Shown here piece by piece: positions 42,509-51,394 of a DNA stretch of 64,000 bases (positions within the stretch are counted from its first letter, which is position 1; each line of letters begins with the position of its first letter). The notes below the pieces were generated by a model. It did no database searches. It was not told where the DNA came from and saw only the letters and a program-made list of their open reading frames with translations. The translations under genes were made by a program, and so were the position numbers. The stretch comes from Brevundimonas terrae (GTDB taxonomy: Bacteria > Pseudomonadota > Alphaproteobacteria > Caulobacterales > Caulobacteraceae), in assembly GCF_011761985.1 (NCBI RefSeq), contig NZ_JAASQT010000008.1:1-64000 (forward strand), in the 5' to 3' direction.

Positions 42509-44587
42509 ATGACGTCCAAAACCCTTCTGCTTTCCGTGTCCCTTCTGGCCCTCTGCGCCGGGGCGGCCCATGCGCAAACCACCTCTCAAACAGCCGACCC
42601 GCACGATCATGTCACCGAGGTCGAGGAAGTCGTTGTCCGCGCCCTGCCGCTGGGCCGTGCAGGCAATGATGTGGCCAGCCATGTGGCGCTGCTGAGCGGC
42701 GAGGATCTGGTCCACCGTCGCAGTTCCACCCTTGGCGACACCCTGACCAGCCTGCCCGGTGTGAACTCCGATGCCTTTGGTGGCGGGGCCAGCCGTCCGG
42801 TTATCCGTGGTCAGGCCAGTCCCCGCGTGAAGGTACTCAGCGAAGGGGCCGCCCTGATCGACGCTTCGGAGGTTTCACCCGACCACGCGGTTTCGGGCGA
42901 GCCGATGCTGCTGGAAGGTGTTGAAATCCTGCGCGGCCCGTCGGCCCTGCTGTTTGGCGGCGGTGCTATCGGTGGCGCGGTCAACCTGCTGGACAAGAAG
43001 ATCCCCACCCGCATTCCGGCCAATGGCGGCGAAGGCGTTCTGGAATACCGCTATGGCAGCGTCGATGACGAGAATACCGGCGTGGCCGGTGTCACCGTCG
43101 GTGCAGGCCAGTTCGCCCTGCGCCTCGAGGCCGTGGGCCGCCGCAGCGACGATTACCGCATCCCCGATGACAAACATGACCGTCTGGAAGGCTCCTATAA
43201 CAACACCTTTACCGGCACGATCGGCGCGTCGTGGATCGGTGAAAAAGGCTATCTGGGTGCCGCCTATACCCAGCAGAAAAGCACTTATGGCTTGGCTGGC
43301 CACAGCCACGAGTTCGCCTCCTGCCACCCGCACGGCACCCACCTGCATTGCGATGGCGACGATCATGGACACGGGCACGACGATGACCATGATGACGGTC
43401 ACGACCATGACCACGAAGGCGAGCACGATCATGCCGCGCCCCAGGTTCGCCTGAAAAGCCAGCGTGTCGATATTCGCGGCGAACTGAAAGACGTCATGCC
43501 GGGCATCGAGCGTATTCGCCTGCGTGCCGGCCACACCGACTATCGCCATGACGAGGTCGAGGAAGGCGAGGTTCTGACCACCTTCACCAATAAGGGCTAT
43601 GACGCACGCCTCGAAGTCCAGCACACCGAATGGAACGGCCTGCGCGGTGTCGTCGGCCTACAGCTCAGCGAAAACGAGTTCGGCGCTGTCGGTCTGGAAT
43701 CCTATCTGCGCCCGACCGAAACCAAGGCCACCGGCCTGTTCCTGATGGAAGAATACGAGATCGGCCTGTGGCACCTCGAAGGGGCCATCCGCAAGGACTG
43801 GACCGAAACCGCCATCAAGGGCGCAGACAGCGTCGATAATGACCCGCTGTCCGTCTCGGCGGCAGCCGTCTGGCACTTTGTGCCCGAATGGACCATCGGC
43901 CTGTCGCTGGCCCGCTCGCAGCGTGCCCCCTCGGCTCAGGAACTGTTTGCCGACGGTGTTCACCTCGCCACCAATACCTACGAGATCGGCACTGAAACGC
44001 TGGATCTGGAAACGGTTCACTCGGCCGAGCTGACCCTTCGCAAACGCGAGGGCCGTATCACCGGCACGCTCAGCGCCTACCACTATGACTATTCGGATTA
44101 TATCTTCGCCAATACACTGGACCAGCACGAGGACTTCCGCCTGATCCGTTACGAACAGGCCGATGCCCGCTTTACTGGCCTCGAAGGTGAAGTGACCGCC
44201 GAACTGACCCCGTGGCTGAGCGCCACCGTCTATGGCGATTATGTCCGTGCCAAGCTGGATAAGGGCGGCAACCTGCCGCGTATTCCCGCCGGTCGCCTCG
44301 GCGGACGTTTGTCGGCCTTTAACGGCCCGTGGTCAGGTGAAGTCGACTATACCCGCGTGTTCGAACAGTCGGACATTGCCGATTACGAGACCAAGACCCC
44401 CGGCTATAATCTGCTGAGCGCCAGCGTCGCCTACGGCTTTACGGTCGGCGATATGGCCGATGCGGAAATCTTTGTTCGCGGTACCAATCTGCTGGACGAA
44501 AGAGCATGGAGCCACGCCTCCTTCCTTGGCGAGCGCGCGCCCTTGCGCGGGCGCGGCATCAGCACCGGCGTGCGGGTGCGTTTCTAA
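42509..44587 (+). CDS. TonB-dependent receptor with a histidine-rich loop, probable zinc uptake (ZnuD-like)
   Basis: An outer-membrane transporter of 692 residues. The signal peptide ends near GAAHAQ; VEEVVVRALPLGR is the TonB-box region, the plug (about 50-160) contains RPVIRGQASPRVKVLSEG and VEILRGPSALLFGGGAIGGAVN, and the barrel ends GISTGVRVRF. A loop at about 265-310 is packed with His and Asp (HSHEFASCHPHGTHLHC, then several HDH and DDH clusters), as in the zinc receptor ZnuD. Together with the Zur-type box just upstream, this makes zinc the most probable substrate; nickel or cobalt is possible. Confidence 0.87.
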   Translation: MTSKTLLLSVSLLALCAGAAHAQTTSQTADPHDHVTEVEEVVVRALPLGRAGNDVASHVALLSGEDLVHRRSSTLGDTLTSLPGVNSDAFGGGASRPVIRGQASPRVKVLSEGAALIDASEVSPDHAVSGEPMLLEGVEILRGPSALLFGGGAIGGAVNLLDKKIPTRIPANGGEGVLEYRYGSVDDENTGVAGVTVGAGQFALRLEAVGRRSDDYRIPDDKHDRLEGSYNNTFTGTIGASWIGEKGYLGAAYTQQKSTYGLAGHSHEFASCHPHGTHLHCDGDDHGHGHDDDHDDGHDHDHEGEHDHAAPQVRLKSQRVDIRGELKDVMPGIERIRLRAGHTDYRHDEVEEGEVLTTFTNKGYDARLEVQHTEWNGLRGVVGLQLSENEFGAVGLESYLRPTETKATGLFLMEEYEIGLWHLEGAIRKDWTETAIKGADSVDNDPLSVSAAAVWHFVPEWTIGLSLARSQRAPSAQELFADGVHLATNTYEIGTETLDLETVHSAELTLRKREGRITGTLSAYHYDYSDYIFANTLDQHEDFRLIRYEQADARFTGLEGEVTAELTPWLSATVYGDYVRAKLDKGGNLPRIPAGRLGGRLSAFNGPWSGEVDYTRVFEQSDIADYETKTPGYNLLSASVAYGFTVGDMADAEIFVRGTNLLDERAWSHASFLGERAPLRGRGISTGVRVRF

Positions 44588-44615
44588 AGTCACACACTGT
44601 GCTTTAAAAAATAAG

Positions 44616-44647
44616 GCGGGGGCGGGATCGACGGATTCCGCCCCCGC
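44616..44647 (+). terminator. GC-rich hairpin after the zinc-receptor gene
   Basis: GCGGGGGCGG pairs exactly with CCGCCCCCGC around a 12-base loop, about 30 bases after the stop. It is not followed by a T-run, so it may act as a rho-type pause or an mRNA 3' stabiliser. Confidence 0.55.
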
Positions 44648-44808
44648 TCGCGTTTACAGCCACTATGAGTTCCGCCGCCCTGCCCGAAACGCGGAACCCG
44701 GTTTTTTATATCGAGCAGGTTCAGGCGCGGTTCACCCAAGCGGCCCTAGTCCTTGCTCGAACCTCCCCCGCGCGGCCTGTGCCGCCCACACGTTTTAGAT
44801 GAGCCGAT

Positions 44809-47385
44809 ATGTCGCCTGTTACACTCATGCTCGCCCTGGCGTCGATGGCAACCGACGCTCCGGTCAATACGCCCGTCCAGCAACAGCCCGAACAGGCCCA
44901 TGCGCCCGTCCAGACGCCCGAGCAGTCCGAAGACGAAGCCTATGATCTGGGCACTTTGAATGCCGTCACCACATCGCGTCGTGGTGCGGCGCTGGGTGGC
45001 TACGAACCGGAAGCGGTTCTGGATTCCGAACAGTTGAAAGCCTATGGCGCAGGCACGATCGAAGAACTGATGACGATGCTGGAGCCTCTGACGCGCTCGG
45101 CACGCGGGGGCTCGCCTGTGTTTCTGGTCAATGGTCGCCGCATCTCGGGCTTCCAGGAAATTCGCGGCATCCCGCCCGAAGCTATCGAGCGCACCGAAAT
45201 CCTGCCTGAAGAAACCGCCCTGTCCTACGGCTATACCGCCGACCAGCGCGTGGTGAATTTCGTCCTCAAGCAGGACTTCCGCTCGGTGGCCGTTCAAGGC
45301 CAGATCAAACGTCCCGATCTGGGTGGTCGCACCCAGTCCGAGCTGGAAACCAATATCGTCCGCATCGGTGGTACCCAGCGCTGGACCTTCGATATCGAAT
45401 ATGAGGCCGACAGCCCGCTGTATGAAAGCGAGCGTGACATCAACCGCGAGCTGGAAGCCCCTGCGGGAACGCTTCGCGGCGACGATACGCCGCTGACCAC
45501 CTACCAGACCCTGAATCCGCGCCGTCGCGGCTATGAAGTCACCGGTTCGTACAAGCGCGATCTCGAAAGCGGCATCGGCCTGACCGTCAGTGGCAATATC
45601 GAGCAGACCAACCGCATGACCTATCTGGGTCTGCCGGGTGTGGTGATGGACCTGCCCTCCTCCAGCCCGTTCTCGGACTATGCCAATGACGTGCAGGTGC
45701 ATCGTTTCTTCGATGCGCCCTCGGCCCTGTCGCGTGAAAGCGATGCGCTGAGCGCCAATATCAACGCCCTTGCCGATGGCTATATGGGCGAATGGCGCTG
45801 GACCGTCAGCGGCGGCATCAAACGCAATGAAACCGAAACCACGACGGGACGCGGCCTGAACACCGATGCCCTCAAGGCGGGCGTTGTTGCAGGCACGATC
45901 AATCCCTTCGGCGATCTGGGCAGTGTTCCGTTCAATCCGAATGACGAGGCCAAGTCGATCAACACCTCGGCCAATGTCGAGGGCGTGCTGAACGGCACCT
46001 TGTGGGACGCTCCGACGGGCGCACTGCAAGCCACCTTCAAGGCCGGTTTCGATACCCAGAAACAGGAAGCTGAAAACCTGCGCTTCTCGGCGGCGGACAA
46101 TGCCAGCGTCTTTACCGAGCGCAGCCTGTCGCGTGACCGTTTCAATGCCTCGGGCAATTTCAACCTGCCGCTGGCCGCACGTGATATCGGCACCTTTGGC
46201 AAGCTGGGCGACCTGTCGGCCAACCTGAACGTACAGCTTCAGGACCTGTCGGACTTTGGCGGTCTGAACTCATGGACGCTGGGCATGAACTGGTCGCCCT
46301 GGTCGCCGCTGAGCCTGACGGCCAGCTTCGCGCAGGAACAGGCCGCGCCCTCCATGTCGCAACTGAACGACCCGACTCTGACCACGCCCAATGTGCCGGT
46401 CTATGACTTTGCGACGGGTCAGAGCGTCATCATCAACCGTATCGAAGGCGGCAATACCGCCCTGTCGGCCGAGGACAAGTCGGTCCTGCGTCTGGGCATG
46501 AACTTCACCCCGTTCGAAAACAAAGACCTGCGCTTTACGGCCAACTATACCCGCACCGATACCGATGGCGTGATTTCGGGCTTCCCGACGATTACGCCTG
46601 CGCTGGAAGCGGCGCTGCCGGAGCGGTTCGAGCGCGATGGTGCGGGCAATCTGATCTCTATCGATGCCCGTCCTCTGAACTACGAGAACAGCCTCAAGGA
46701 AGAAATCCGCTGGGGCCTGAACTTCTCGACCGCCTTTGGCAAACCTGATCCGGCCGCAATGCAGCGTGCGCGGGGTCAAGGTGGTCCCGCCGGTGGTCCG
46801 CCTTCAGGTGGTGGCCCGCGTGCTGGCGGTGGCGGCGGCGGTCCGCGTATGGCCATGCACGGCGGCGGCGGCCGTGGCGGACGCGGTGGCCAGATGCAGC
46901 CCGGTCAGGGCCGCTTAAATGTCAGCCTGTATCACACCTATCGCATGACCGACGAGATCACGATCCGTCAGGGCCTGCCGGTCATTGACCTGCTGGATGG
47001 CGGCGCGACCGGTTCGCGCGGTGGCCAGTCACAGAACGAGCTGCAACTCCAGGCCGGTGTGTTCAAGAGCGGCATGGGTGCCTTCATGAACGCCAACTGG
47101 GCCGAAGGCACACGCGTTTCTGGCGGCACGTCCGGCGATCTGAACTTCTCGGATCTGGCGACCGTGAACCTGCACATGTTTGCCGACCTCGGCCAACGCA
47201 CCAAGTGGGTCGAGAAATTCCCGTGGCTGACCGGCTCGCGCGTTTCGGTGGGTATCGAGAACCTGTTCGATGAACGCCTCAGCGTCACCGACGCCCAAGG
47301 CAATACGCCCAATGCCTATCAGCCCCATTATCTAGACCCGATGGGCCGGACCTTCCGGATCAATTTCCGCAAGATCATCTTCTAA
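44809..47385 (+). CDS. TonB-dependent receptor-like outer-membrane protein with a Gly/Arg-rich insertion
   Basis: 858 residues. A short signal peptide (to about ASMA) is followed by a Gln/Pro-rich linker and a reduced plug-like domain (about 60-160, SPVFLVNGRRISGFQEIRGI, AIERTEILPEETALSYGY), then a large beta-barrel. There is no clear TonB box. At about 648-702, near the periplasm-to-loop end of the barrel, lies a low-complexity insertion rich in Gly, Arg and Pro with RGG-like repeats (GGGGGGPRM, GGGGRGGRGG). The C-terminus VGIENLFDERLSVTD...FRINFRKIIF is the usual barrel end with aromatic residue. Substrate unknown. Terminated by a strong hairpin shared with mce. Confidence 0.8.
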   Translation: MSPVTLMLALASMATDAPVNTPVQQQPEQAHAPVQTPEQSEDEAYDLGTLNAVTTSRRGAALGGYEPEAVLDSEQLKAYGAGTIEELMTMLEPLTRSARGGSPVFLVNGRRISGFQEIRGIPPEAIERTEILPEETALSYGYTADQRVVNFVLKQDFRSVAVQGQIKRPDLGGRTQSELETNIVRIGGTQRWTFDIEYEADSPLYESERDINRELEAPAGTLRGDDTPLTTYQTLNPRRRGYEVTGSYKRDLESGIGLTVSGNIEQTNRMTYLGLPGVVMDLPSSSPFSDYANDVQVHRFFDAPSALSRESDALSANINALADGYMGEWRWTVSGGIKRNETETTTGRGLNTDALKAGVVAGTINPFGDLGSVPFNPNDEAKSINTSANVEGVLNGTLWDAPTGALQATFKAGFDTQKQEAENLRFSAADNASVFTERSLSRDRFNASGNFNLPLAARDIGTFGKLGDLSANLNVQLQDLSDFGGLNSWTLGMNWSPWSPLSLTASFAQEQAAPSMSQLNDPTLTTPNVPVYDFATGQSVIINRIEGGNTALSAEDKSVLRLGMNFTPFENKDLRFTANYTRTDTDGVISGFPTITPALEAALPERFERDGAGNLISIDARPLNYENSLKEEIRWGLNFSTAFGKPDPAAMQRARGQGGPAGGPPSGGGPRAGGGGGGPRMAMHGGGGRGGRGGQMQPGQGRLNVSLYHTYRMTDEITIRQGLPVIDLLDGGATGSRGGQSQNELQLQAGVFKSGMGAFMNANWAEGTRVSGGTSGDLNFSDLATVNLHMFADLGQRTKWVEKFPWLTGSRVSVGIENLFDERLSVTDAQGNTPNAYQPHYLDPMGRTFRINFRKIIF

Positions 47386-47390
47386 AAACG

Positions 47391-47421
47391 AAAGGCCCGC
47401 TGGAAACAGCGGGCCTTTTTC
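47391..47421. terminator. Bidirectional terminator between the receptor and mce
   Basis: AAAGGCCCGCTG pairs exactly with CAGCGGGCCTTT around a GAAA tetraloop, with T-rich flanks. Converging genes end at 47385 and 47440. Confidence 0.92.
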
Positions 47422-47439
47422 TTTGTCCTGTAGGGCGAC

Positions 47440-47862
47440 CTAGTGATCGCCTTTGGGGCGTTCCATCAGCTCGATCAGAACCCCGCCCATTTCCTTCGGA
47501 TGCAGGAAGACGACGGGCGTGCCGTGGGCACCGATGCGCGGTTCGCCCGTGCCGAGAATGGTCACGCCCTTGGCGCGCATCTCGGCGACAGCGGCGTGGA
47601 TGTCCTCAACCTCGAAGCACACATGGTGCTGGCCGCCCTTGGGGTTTTTGGCGAGGAAGCCGACAATCGGACTGTTCTCGTCATAGGGTTCGATCAGTTC
47701 GATCTGGGCGGTCGGCGTGTCGACAAAGCAGACCTTAACCCCCTGCGCCGGAAGATCGAACGGCTCGCCGATCTTGGTCGCACCAAGGATATCGCGATAC
47801 AGCTTGATCGAGTCTGCGATCGAAGGCGTGGCCACGCCAACATGGTTCAGATTGCCGATCAT
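47440..47862 (-). CDS. mce: Methylmalonyl-CoA epimerase
   Basis: Interconverts the S and R forms of methylmalonyl-CoA so that the mutase can use the carboxylase product. It is a 140-residue vicinal-oxygen-chelate protein: LNHVGVATPSIADSIKLYRD at the start, IELIEPYDENSPIVGFLAKN, GGQHHVCFEVEDI and FLHPKEMGGVLIEL give the metal-binding His and Glu residues. The ATG overlaps the last base of the mutB stop codon, so it is the last gene of the pcc-mut operon. Confidence 0.95.
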   Translation of the reverse strand: MIGNLNHVGVATPSIADSIKLYRDILGATKIGEPFDLPAQGVKVCFVDTPTAQIELIEPYDENSPIVGFLAKNPKGGQHHVCFEVEDIHAAVAEMRAKGVTILGTGEPRIGAHGTPVVFLHPKEMGGVLIELMERPKGDH

Positions 47863-50015
47863 TATTTCTTGTCCGCTTTAGGTTGGGCATAGCCCAGACG
47901 CTCGTTCAGTTTCTCGATCAGGTCCACAGCGGTTTCGGCAATCACCGAACCCGGCGGATAGACAGCCGCCGCCCCCATATCCAGCAGCGGTTGCACGTCC
48001 GACGGCGGGATAACGCCACCGACCACAATCGTAATGTCCTCGCGGCCCAGCTTGGCCAGTTCGGCCTTCAGTTCCGGCACCAGCGTCAGGTGACCTGCCG
48101 CCAGCGACGACGCACCAACTGCATGGACGTTCTTTTCAACGGCATCGCGGGCCGCTTCGGCAGGCGTCTGGAACAGCGAACCGGCCGTCACGTCAAAGCC
48201 GATATCGCCATAGCCGGTCGCCACAACCTTCTGGCCACGGTCGTGACCGTCCTGACCCAGCTTGGCGATCAGGATGCGCGGCGCACCGCCATCGTTTTCG
48301 ATGAAGGCGGCGACCATTTCACGGGCGCGGGCAAGCTTGGGATCATTGCCTGCTTCCTTGGCATAGACGCCCGAAACGGTTTTCACGGTGGCGATGTGGC
48401 GGCCAAAGGCGGCCTCCAGCGCATCCGAGATTTCACCCACCGTGGCCTTGGCGCGGGCAGCGCGAACCGACAGCTCCATCAGGTTTTCATTACCGCGCGC
48501 GCCTTCGGTCAGGGCGTTCAGAGCGGCCTCGACCTCGGCGTCATTACGCTCGGCCTTCAGGCGTTCCAGCTTCTCGATCTGGCGGGCGCGTACCTCGGCA
48601 TTATCGACCTTCAGCATCGGAATATCGTCGGTCAGCGGGTTGATATACTTGTTCACCCCCACCAGCGTCTGCTGGCCGGTATCGATACGGGCCTGCGTTT
48701 TCGCCGCTGATTCCTCGATACGCAGCTTCGGAATACCGGCCTCGATGGCCTTGGCCATGCCGCCATATTCCTCGACCTCGGCCATCAGGGCGCGTGCCTT
48801 GGTGGCCAGTTCCTGCGTCAGGCGCTCGACATAGTGCGAGCCGCCCCACGGGTCGATCACGCGGGTCAGGCCCGTTTCTTCTTGGGCCAGAATTTGCGTG
48901 TTACGCGCAATGCGGGCCGAGAAGTCGGTCGGCAGGGCCAGAGCTTCGTCCAGCGCATTGGTGTGCAAGGACTGGGTCTGACCACCGGCGGCAGCCATGC
49001 ACTCGATCATGGTGCGCGGCACGTTGTTGAACACGTCCTGCGCCGCCAGCGACCAGCCCGAGGTCTGGCAGTGGGTACGCAGCGACAGGGACTTAGGATT
49101 AACCCCGCCCTCTTTCGCCACGGCCTCGGCCCACAACAGGCGACCGGCGCGCATCTTGGCCACTTCCATGAAGTAGTTCATGCCGATGGCCCAGAAGAAG
49201 CTCAGGCGCGGCGCAAACTTGTCCACGGCCATGCCTGCGGCCTTACCGGCGCGCAGATATTCAATGCCGTCCGCCAGCGTATAGGCCAGTTCGATATCGG
49301 CCGACGCGCCCGCTTCCTGCATGTGATAGCCGGAAATCGAGATCGAGTTGAACTTGGGCGTTTCCTTCGCCGTCCACTCAAAGATGTCGGCAATGATCCG
49401 CATCGAGGGCGACGGCGGATAGATATAGGTGTTGCGGACCATGAACTCTTTCAGAATATCGTTCTGAATGGTTCCGGTCAGTTGGGCATGCTCCACGCCC
49501 TGCTCTTCGCCCGCCACGACATAAAGGGCGAGGATCGGCAGAACCGCGCCATTCATGGTCATCGACACCGACATCTTGTCCAGCGGGATGCCGTCGAACA
49601 GGGTGCGCATGTCCAGAATGGAGTCGATGGCCACACCGGCCATGCCGACATCGCCCTTTACGCGCGGATGGTCGCTGTCATAGCCACGGTGGGTGGCCAG
49701 ATCGAACGCGACAGACAGACCCTTTTGGCCCGCCGCAAGGTTACGACGGTAAAACGCGTTGGAAGCCTCGGCGGTCGAGAAGCCCGCATATTGGCGGATC
49801 GTCCACGGCGCACCGGCATACATGGTCGGATACGGGCCACGCACGAACGGTGCAAAGCCCGGCAGACCTTCGATAAAGTCCAGACCCTCGATGGCATCCG
49901 GCCCATAGGTCGGCTCGACGGTTACACCTTCGGGCGTGGTCCATGCCTCGCGCGACGGACCCTTGCCCGTTTCGCCAAGGTCCAGATTCAGTTTGGAGAA
50001 ATCAGGAAAGCTCAT
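47862..50015 (-). CDS. mutB: Methylmalonyl-CoA mutase, large (catalytic) subunit
   Basis: B12-dependent conversion of methylmalonyl-CoA to succinyl-CoA. In 717 residues, the TIM-barrel half contains [19 protein letters not shown] and [15 protein letters not shown]. The C-terminal Rossmann domain carries the cobalamin motif D-x-H-x-x-G as [11 protein letters not shown], with the cobalt-coordinating His at 591. It overlaps mutA by four bases and mce by one. The gene is sometimes named scpA or mcmA2. Confidence 0.96.
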   Translation of the reverse strand: MSFPDFSKLNLDLGETGKGPSREAWTTPEGVTVEPTYGPDAIEGLDFIEGLPGFAPFVRGPYPTMYAGAPWTIRQYAGFSTAEASNAFYRRNLAAGQKGLSVAFDLATHRGYDSDHPRVKGDVGMAGVAIDSILDMRTLFDGIPLDKMSVSMTMNGAVLPILALYVVAGEEQGVEHAQLTGTIQNDILKEFMVRNTYIYPPSPSMRIIADIFEWTAKETPKFNSISISGYHMQEAGASADIELAYTLADGIEYLRAGKAAGMAVDKFAPRLSFFWAIGMNYFMEVAKMRAGRLLWAEAVAKEGGVNPKSLSLRTHCQTSGWSLAAQDVFNNVPRTMIECMAAAGGQTQSLHTNALDEALALPTDFSARIARNTQILAQEETGLTRVIDPWGGSHYVERLTQELATKARALMAEVEEYGGMAKAIEAGIPKLRIEESAAKTQARIDTGQQTLVGVNKYINPLTDDIPMLKVDNAEVRARQIEKLERLKAERNDAEVEAALNALTEGARGNENLMELSVRAARAKATVGEISDALEAAFGRHIATVKTVSGVYAKEAGNDPKLARAREMVAAFIENDGGAPRILIAKLGQDGHDRGQKVVATGYGDIGFDVTAGSLFQTPAEAARDAVEKNVHAVGASSLAAGHLTLVPELKAELAKLGREDITIVVGGVIPPSDVQPLLDMGAAAVYPPGSVIAETAVDLIEKLNERLGYAQPKADKK

Positions 50016-51391
50016 TGGCCAGCCTCCTCGAACGCGGCGGCAATACGGACAGGCTTCAAGGCCTCGAAGGCATCATAGGACACAGCCTCGGACACGTCCT
50101 CGGTCACCGAAACGGCACGCACGTCAGGGTCCACAAACTTGGTCACGCCGATAATCTGGGCGCTGCCGTTCTGATAGGCTTTTTCAATGAATTCGCGGGC
50201 ACGGGCGATGCGCGGCTGGATGACATGGCCTTCCAGCGCCGCAACAATACCGCCCTCGGACTCGATAGCTTGAAACTCGGTCCAAGCCGCCTCGGCCAGT
50301 TCACGCGTTCGGGCATCCAGATACCAGCTACCCGAGGCCGGATCATCGACACGGCCCAGATTGGATTCTTCCATCAGGATCAGCTGGGTATTGCGGGCCT
50401 GACGACGCGCAAAATCATCCGGCAGACCGGCAGCCCGGGTAAAGGCATCCAGCACCACCACATCGGCCCCGCCGACACTGCCTGCAAAACCGGCAGCCGT
50501 CAGACGCAGCATGTTCGGCCACGGATCGCGCGCCGACAGCATACGGCGTGAAGAGCGCGCTTCGATCTGGGCCTGAACCTCATGACCGAAAGCCTTGGAG
50601 ACATTCGACCACAGGATACGCAGGGCGCGAACCTTGGCCAGACTGTCAAAATATTGCTGGTCCACAGCCACGCCCAGCGTCAGCGGCGACAGGGCTTTTT
50701 CCGTCGAAACACCGGCCTCTACCAGAGCCTTCACATAGGCCACAGCCGATGACAGCGCGAAGGCCAGTTCCTGTGCAATCGATGCACCCGCCTCATGCGC
50801 CACCTGACCGGAGGCGAGGAACAGCCTGGCCTCGGGATAGGTCGAGGCCCAACCCGCAGCCTTGCTTGCGGCATCTTTCAGGATCGCCGCAAAATCGGAT
50901 GGCGCACCACCGGCGCGGGCATAGGCCGACACCGGATCAAGATGGAACGACAATTTGGCACGCGGCGAAGCCTTGGCGACAGCATCCAGAGCCTCGCCCG
51001 CCTTTACGCCATCAAACCCCGCATCCAGCGCAACCGGAGCCAGCTCCAGCGCCACGCCTTCAAGAGCACGCGTCAACTTCGCCGCATCCGTCGTTACGGA
51101 TCCCGAAACCAGCACCGAAGCTGCCCCGTTTTCCAGATCGGTCAGGATGGATGTGTTCAGTTCTGCGGCATCCCCGCCCTCAACGATCGCGCGCAAATCC
51201 CAGCTACGGCCTTCGCTGTCCGACGGGCGCGGTGCAAACACCGCCCCCGTGGCATTGGCGGTTCCGTAAAGAGGACGGGTCGCCAACTGGTCCGCATCCA
51301 GATGGATAAGGCTTTCCAGCGGGCGATCCTTGAGCGCCTTGATCGCGGCATCACGCCACTCAAGAGGCGTCGGAGCGGGGAATTGGCTCAT
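50012..51391 (-). CDS. mutA: Methylmalonyl-CoA mutase, small subunit, lacking a B12-type domain
   Basis: 459 residues that align with the barrel half of the mutase small subunit ([14 protein letters not shown], the [15 protein letters not shown] stretch, [24 protein letters not shown]). The 150-200 residue degenerate B12-binding region that follows the barrel in the longer small subunits (about 610-640 residues) is absent; the frame ends cleanly at a coupled mutB start rather than by an obvious frameshift. It probably forms the non-catalytic half of the heterodimer. Starts three bases after the pccA stop. Confidence 0.87.
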   Translation of the reverse strand: MSQFPAPTPLEWRDAAIKALKDRPLESLIHLDADQLATRPLYGTANATGAVFAPRPSDSEGRSWDLRAIVEGGDAAELNTSILTDLENGAASVLVSGSVTTDAAKLTRALEGVALELAPVALDAGFDGVKAGEALDAVAKASPRAKLSFHLDPVSAYARAGGAPSDFAAILKDAASKAAGWASTYPEARLFLASGQVAHEAGASIAQELAFALSSAVAYVKALVEAGVSTEKALSPLTLGVAVDQQYFDSLAKVRALRILWSNVSKAFGHEVQAQIEARSSRRMLSARDPWPNMLRLTAAGFAGSVGGADVVVLDAFTRAAGLPDDFARRQARNTQLILMEESNLGRVDDPASGSWYLDARTRELAEAAWTEFQAIESEGGIVAALEGHVIQPRIARAREFIEKAYQNGSAQIIGVTKFVDPDVRAVSVTEDVSEAVSYDAFEALKPVRIAAAFEEAGQ

Positions 51392-51394
51392 GGT

